Below, one piece after another: positions 12,678 through 14,280 of a stretch of 14,280 nucleotides of DNA (position 1 is the first letter of the stretch; every line of letters starts with the position of its first letter). The notes below the pieces were generated by a model. The model did not search any database. It worked only from the letters and a program-made list of their open reading frames with translations, and was not told the origin of the DNA. Source of the stretch: Gemmatimonadota bacterium. Its GTDB lineage: Bacteria > Gemmatimonadota > Gemmatimonadetes > Gemmatimonadales > Gemmatimonadaceae. A program made the translations under genes and the position numbers. The stretch lies in assembly GCA_016794735.1 (NCBI GenBank), contig JAEUJK010000524.1:1-14280 (forward strand), given 5' to 3'.

Positions 12678-14280
12678 ATGTACGCCGAACTCCACTGCCA
12701 CTCCGTCTTCTCGCTCCTCGATGGAGCCTCGGAACCCGAGGCCCTCGTGGCGCGCGCGAAGGCGTTGGGGATGCCCGCCCTCGCCCTCACCGATCATGAT
12801 GACCTCGGGGGCGCCGTGCGGTTTGCGCAGGCCGCGCGTGAGGTCGGGCTCGACGGGATCCTCGGCACCGAGCTGACCCTCGAGGTGGATGGGCATCCCA
12901 CCTACGTGGTGTTGCTCGCGGAAACGCGCGAAGGGTACGGCAACCTCGCCTCCCTCATCACCCGCGGCCGGCTCGATCACCCGCGGGGATCCCCCCGCGT
13001 CTCCCTCGACACCCTCGCCCGGCACACCGGCGGCCTCTTTGCCCTCACCGGGTGCACGCGGGGCTGGGTCCCCTCGCTCCTCGCCGCAGACAAACCAAAC
13101 GAAGCATGTGACGCCCTGGCGACACTCATCGACCTCTTCGAGCGCCGCGTGGCCGTCGAGGTCTGGGACCATCGCCTGCCCGAGGAACGCCGCCTCGTCC
13201 GGCAGCTCATCCCGCTCGCGCGATCGCTCGACCTCCCCTGGGTCGTCACCAACGACGTGCACTATGCACTGCCCACCGGGCGCCTGGTGCACGACGTGTT
13301 GTCTGCCCTCCGCCACCAGAAGCGGCTCGACGAGATGGGCACCCGCCTGCGTCCCAACGGCGAGTGGTACCTCAAGAGCCCGGCCCAGGTGGCCCGGCGC
13401 TGGCAATCCGACCCCGCGGGCGTGCACGCCACGCTCACCATCGCCGAGCGATGTGCCTTTCGCCTGGCCGACCTCAAGCCCTCGCTCCCCAACTTCCCCT
13501 TGCCGCCCGGCGTCACCGCCGACGACTACCTCGCGCGCCTGGTCGAGCAGGGGGCGATCGACCGCTGGGGCAAGCCACTCGACGCGCTCGACGCGAAGTA
13601 CCGGCGACAGATCGCCCATGAACTGGACCTGATCCGTCGCCTCGGCTTCTCCGGCTACTTCCTCATCGTCTGGGACATCGTGCGCTTCGCGAATCGCGAG
13701 GGGGTGTTGTGCCAGGGGCGCGGCTCGGCCGCCAACTCCGTGGTCTGCTACTGCCTCGGGATCACCGCCGTCGACCCGGTCAAGCTGGAACTGCTCTTCG
13801 AGCGGTTCCTGAGCGAGGAACGCAAGGAAGCCCCGGACATCGACATCGACTTTGCGCACCGCGATCGCGAGAAGGTGCTGCAGTACGTCTACGAGCGATA
13901 CGGGCGCGAGCACGCCGCGATGGTCTGCGAGCAGATCACCTACCGCGGTCGCTCGGCCGTTCGGGATGCTGCCCGTGTGTTGGGGTTCTCGGTGCAGCAG
14001 GCCGACGTGCTCAGCGCCCTCAGCGACCGCTTCTCCGCCCAGGCGACGGCGGACGCACTCCGCGGCCCCACCACGCCGGAGGAGATGCTGGGCAAGGAAT
14101 ACGACAAGGACCCGCGCAGCGATGGCCCCGGCATTCCCGACGATCCCCGCCAGAAGACGCAGGAGTGGAGCGCCGAGCGCCTGCTGGCGGAACGGTATGG
14201 GCAGGACATGATGGCGGGGACGTACACCAGCGCGAAGTTGCGTGAGGAGCGGGCGCGGGGGCGGAAGATGGCGCTCGAGA
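12678..14280 (+). CDS. dnaE2: DnaE2 error-prone DNA polymerase III alpha subunit, N-terminal half (cut by window edge)
   Basis: Reading from ATG 12678 stays open to the right edge (534 complete codons), about half of the roughly 1050 residues usual for DnaE2. The PHP domain starts at once, MYAELHCHSVFSLLDGAS, with metal-type residues H6, H8, D39 and H40 (LTDHDD) intact. In the palm, LCQGRGSAANS marks the DnaE2 type, since replicative DnaE usually has a glycine-proline form there. PDIDIDF (386-392) carries the catalytic aspartates, and ITYRGRSAVRDAARVLG follows. After about residue 452 comes a charged stretch of some 80 residues that I cannot match to the usual DnaE2 layout. DnaE2 performs the actual mutagenic lesion bypass with ImuA and ImuB. 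No Shine-Dalgarno precedes the ATG; the start is set by the conserved first residues. Confidence 0.95.
   Translation, partial: MYAELHCHSVFSLLDGASEPEALVARAKALGMPALALTDHDDLGGAVRFAQAAREVGLDGILGTELTLEVDGHPTYVVLLAETREGYGNLASLITRGRLDHPRGSPRVSLDTLARHTGGLFALTGCTRGWVPSLLAADKPNEACDALATLIDLFERRVAVEVWDHRLPEERRLVRQLIPLARSLDLPWVVTNDVHYALPTGRLVHDVLSALRHQKRLDEMGTRLRPNGEWYLKSPAQVARRWQSDPAGVHATLTIAERCAFRLADLKPSLPNFPLPPGVTADDYLARLVEQGAIDRWGKPLDALDAKYRRQIAHELDLIRRLGFSGYFLIVWDIVRFANREGVLCQGRGSAANSVVCYCLGITAVDPVKLELLFERFLSEERKEAPDIDIDFAHRDREKVLQYVYERYGREHAAMVCEQITYRGRSAVRDAARVLGFSVQQADVLSALSDRFSAQATADALRGPTTPEEMLGKEYDKDPRSDGPGIPDDPRQKTQEWSAERLLAERYGQDMMAGTYTSAKLREERARGRKMALE

Noticed and set aside
12459..13913. 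484-residue minus-strand frame opposite dnaE2
   Set aside because: It is a shadow of the conserved DnaE2 coding frame and spans the imuB-dnaE2 junction.

Overview
The window is very GC-rich DNA with tightly packed genes, several of them starting at GTG or overlapping their neighbour by 4 nt. The gene set (ECF sigma/anti-sigma units, paired DUF4097 proteins, an ImuA/ImuB/DnaE2 cassette, an exported amidohydrolase) and the sequence style of ImuB suggest a member of the Gemmatimonadota. That placement is an inference from recalled family style, not from a search. No rRNA, tRNA, CRISPR array, insertion sequence, integrase or phage gene was seen, so this looks like chromosomal backbone rather than a mobile island.

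Left part (1-4214): the N-terminal part of a FecR-like anti-sigma protein runs off the left edge on the minus strand, divergent from a FecI-like ECF sigma factor (377-946). A compact four-gene plus-strand operon follows: a second ECF sigma factor (1046-1606), a zinc-finger membrane anti-sigma factor overlapping it by ATGA (1603-2331), and two exported DUF4097 beta-solenoid proteins (2338-3411, 3417-4214). The likely logic is an envelope signal, release of sigma, and transcription of the operon including the two surface or periplasmic proteins.

Middle (4215-9825): an intergenic palindromic element built from a GCACGRG heptamer precedes a Bax-inhibitor-1 family membrane protein (4402-5085). This gene meets, tail to tail with a shared CTAA, a minus-strand operon of exported amidohydrolase (8220-6799), amidase (6802-5408) and pterin carbinolamine dehydratase (5375-5082). 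A divergent gap with a good sigma-70 promoter leads to a PA0069/Rv2578c-type radical SAM protein (8457-9557). A 79-residue membrane protein (9825-9586) lies convergent to it.

Right part (9918-14280): the inducible-mutagenesis ('mutasome') cassette imuA-imuB-dnaE2, with dnaE2 cut by the right edge. ImuA has a Walker A motif lacking its lysine, ImuB lacks the Y-family catalytic acids, and DnaE2 retains the PHP and polymerase motifs. The unusual points are a 314-nt two-frame overlap between imuA and imuB, and a candidate beta-clamp motif inside the long N-terminal insertion of ImuB.

The most unexpected signal cuts across genes. The octamer CGTTAGGC occurs six times, and every in-frame TTA leucine codon I found in the window (five of five) lies inside it. 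This points to selection on a DNA word rather than on protein.
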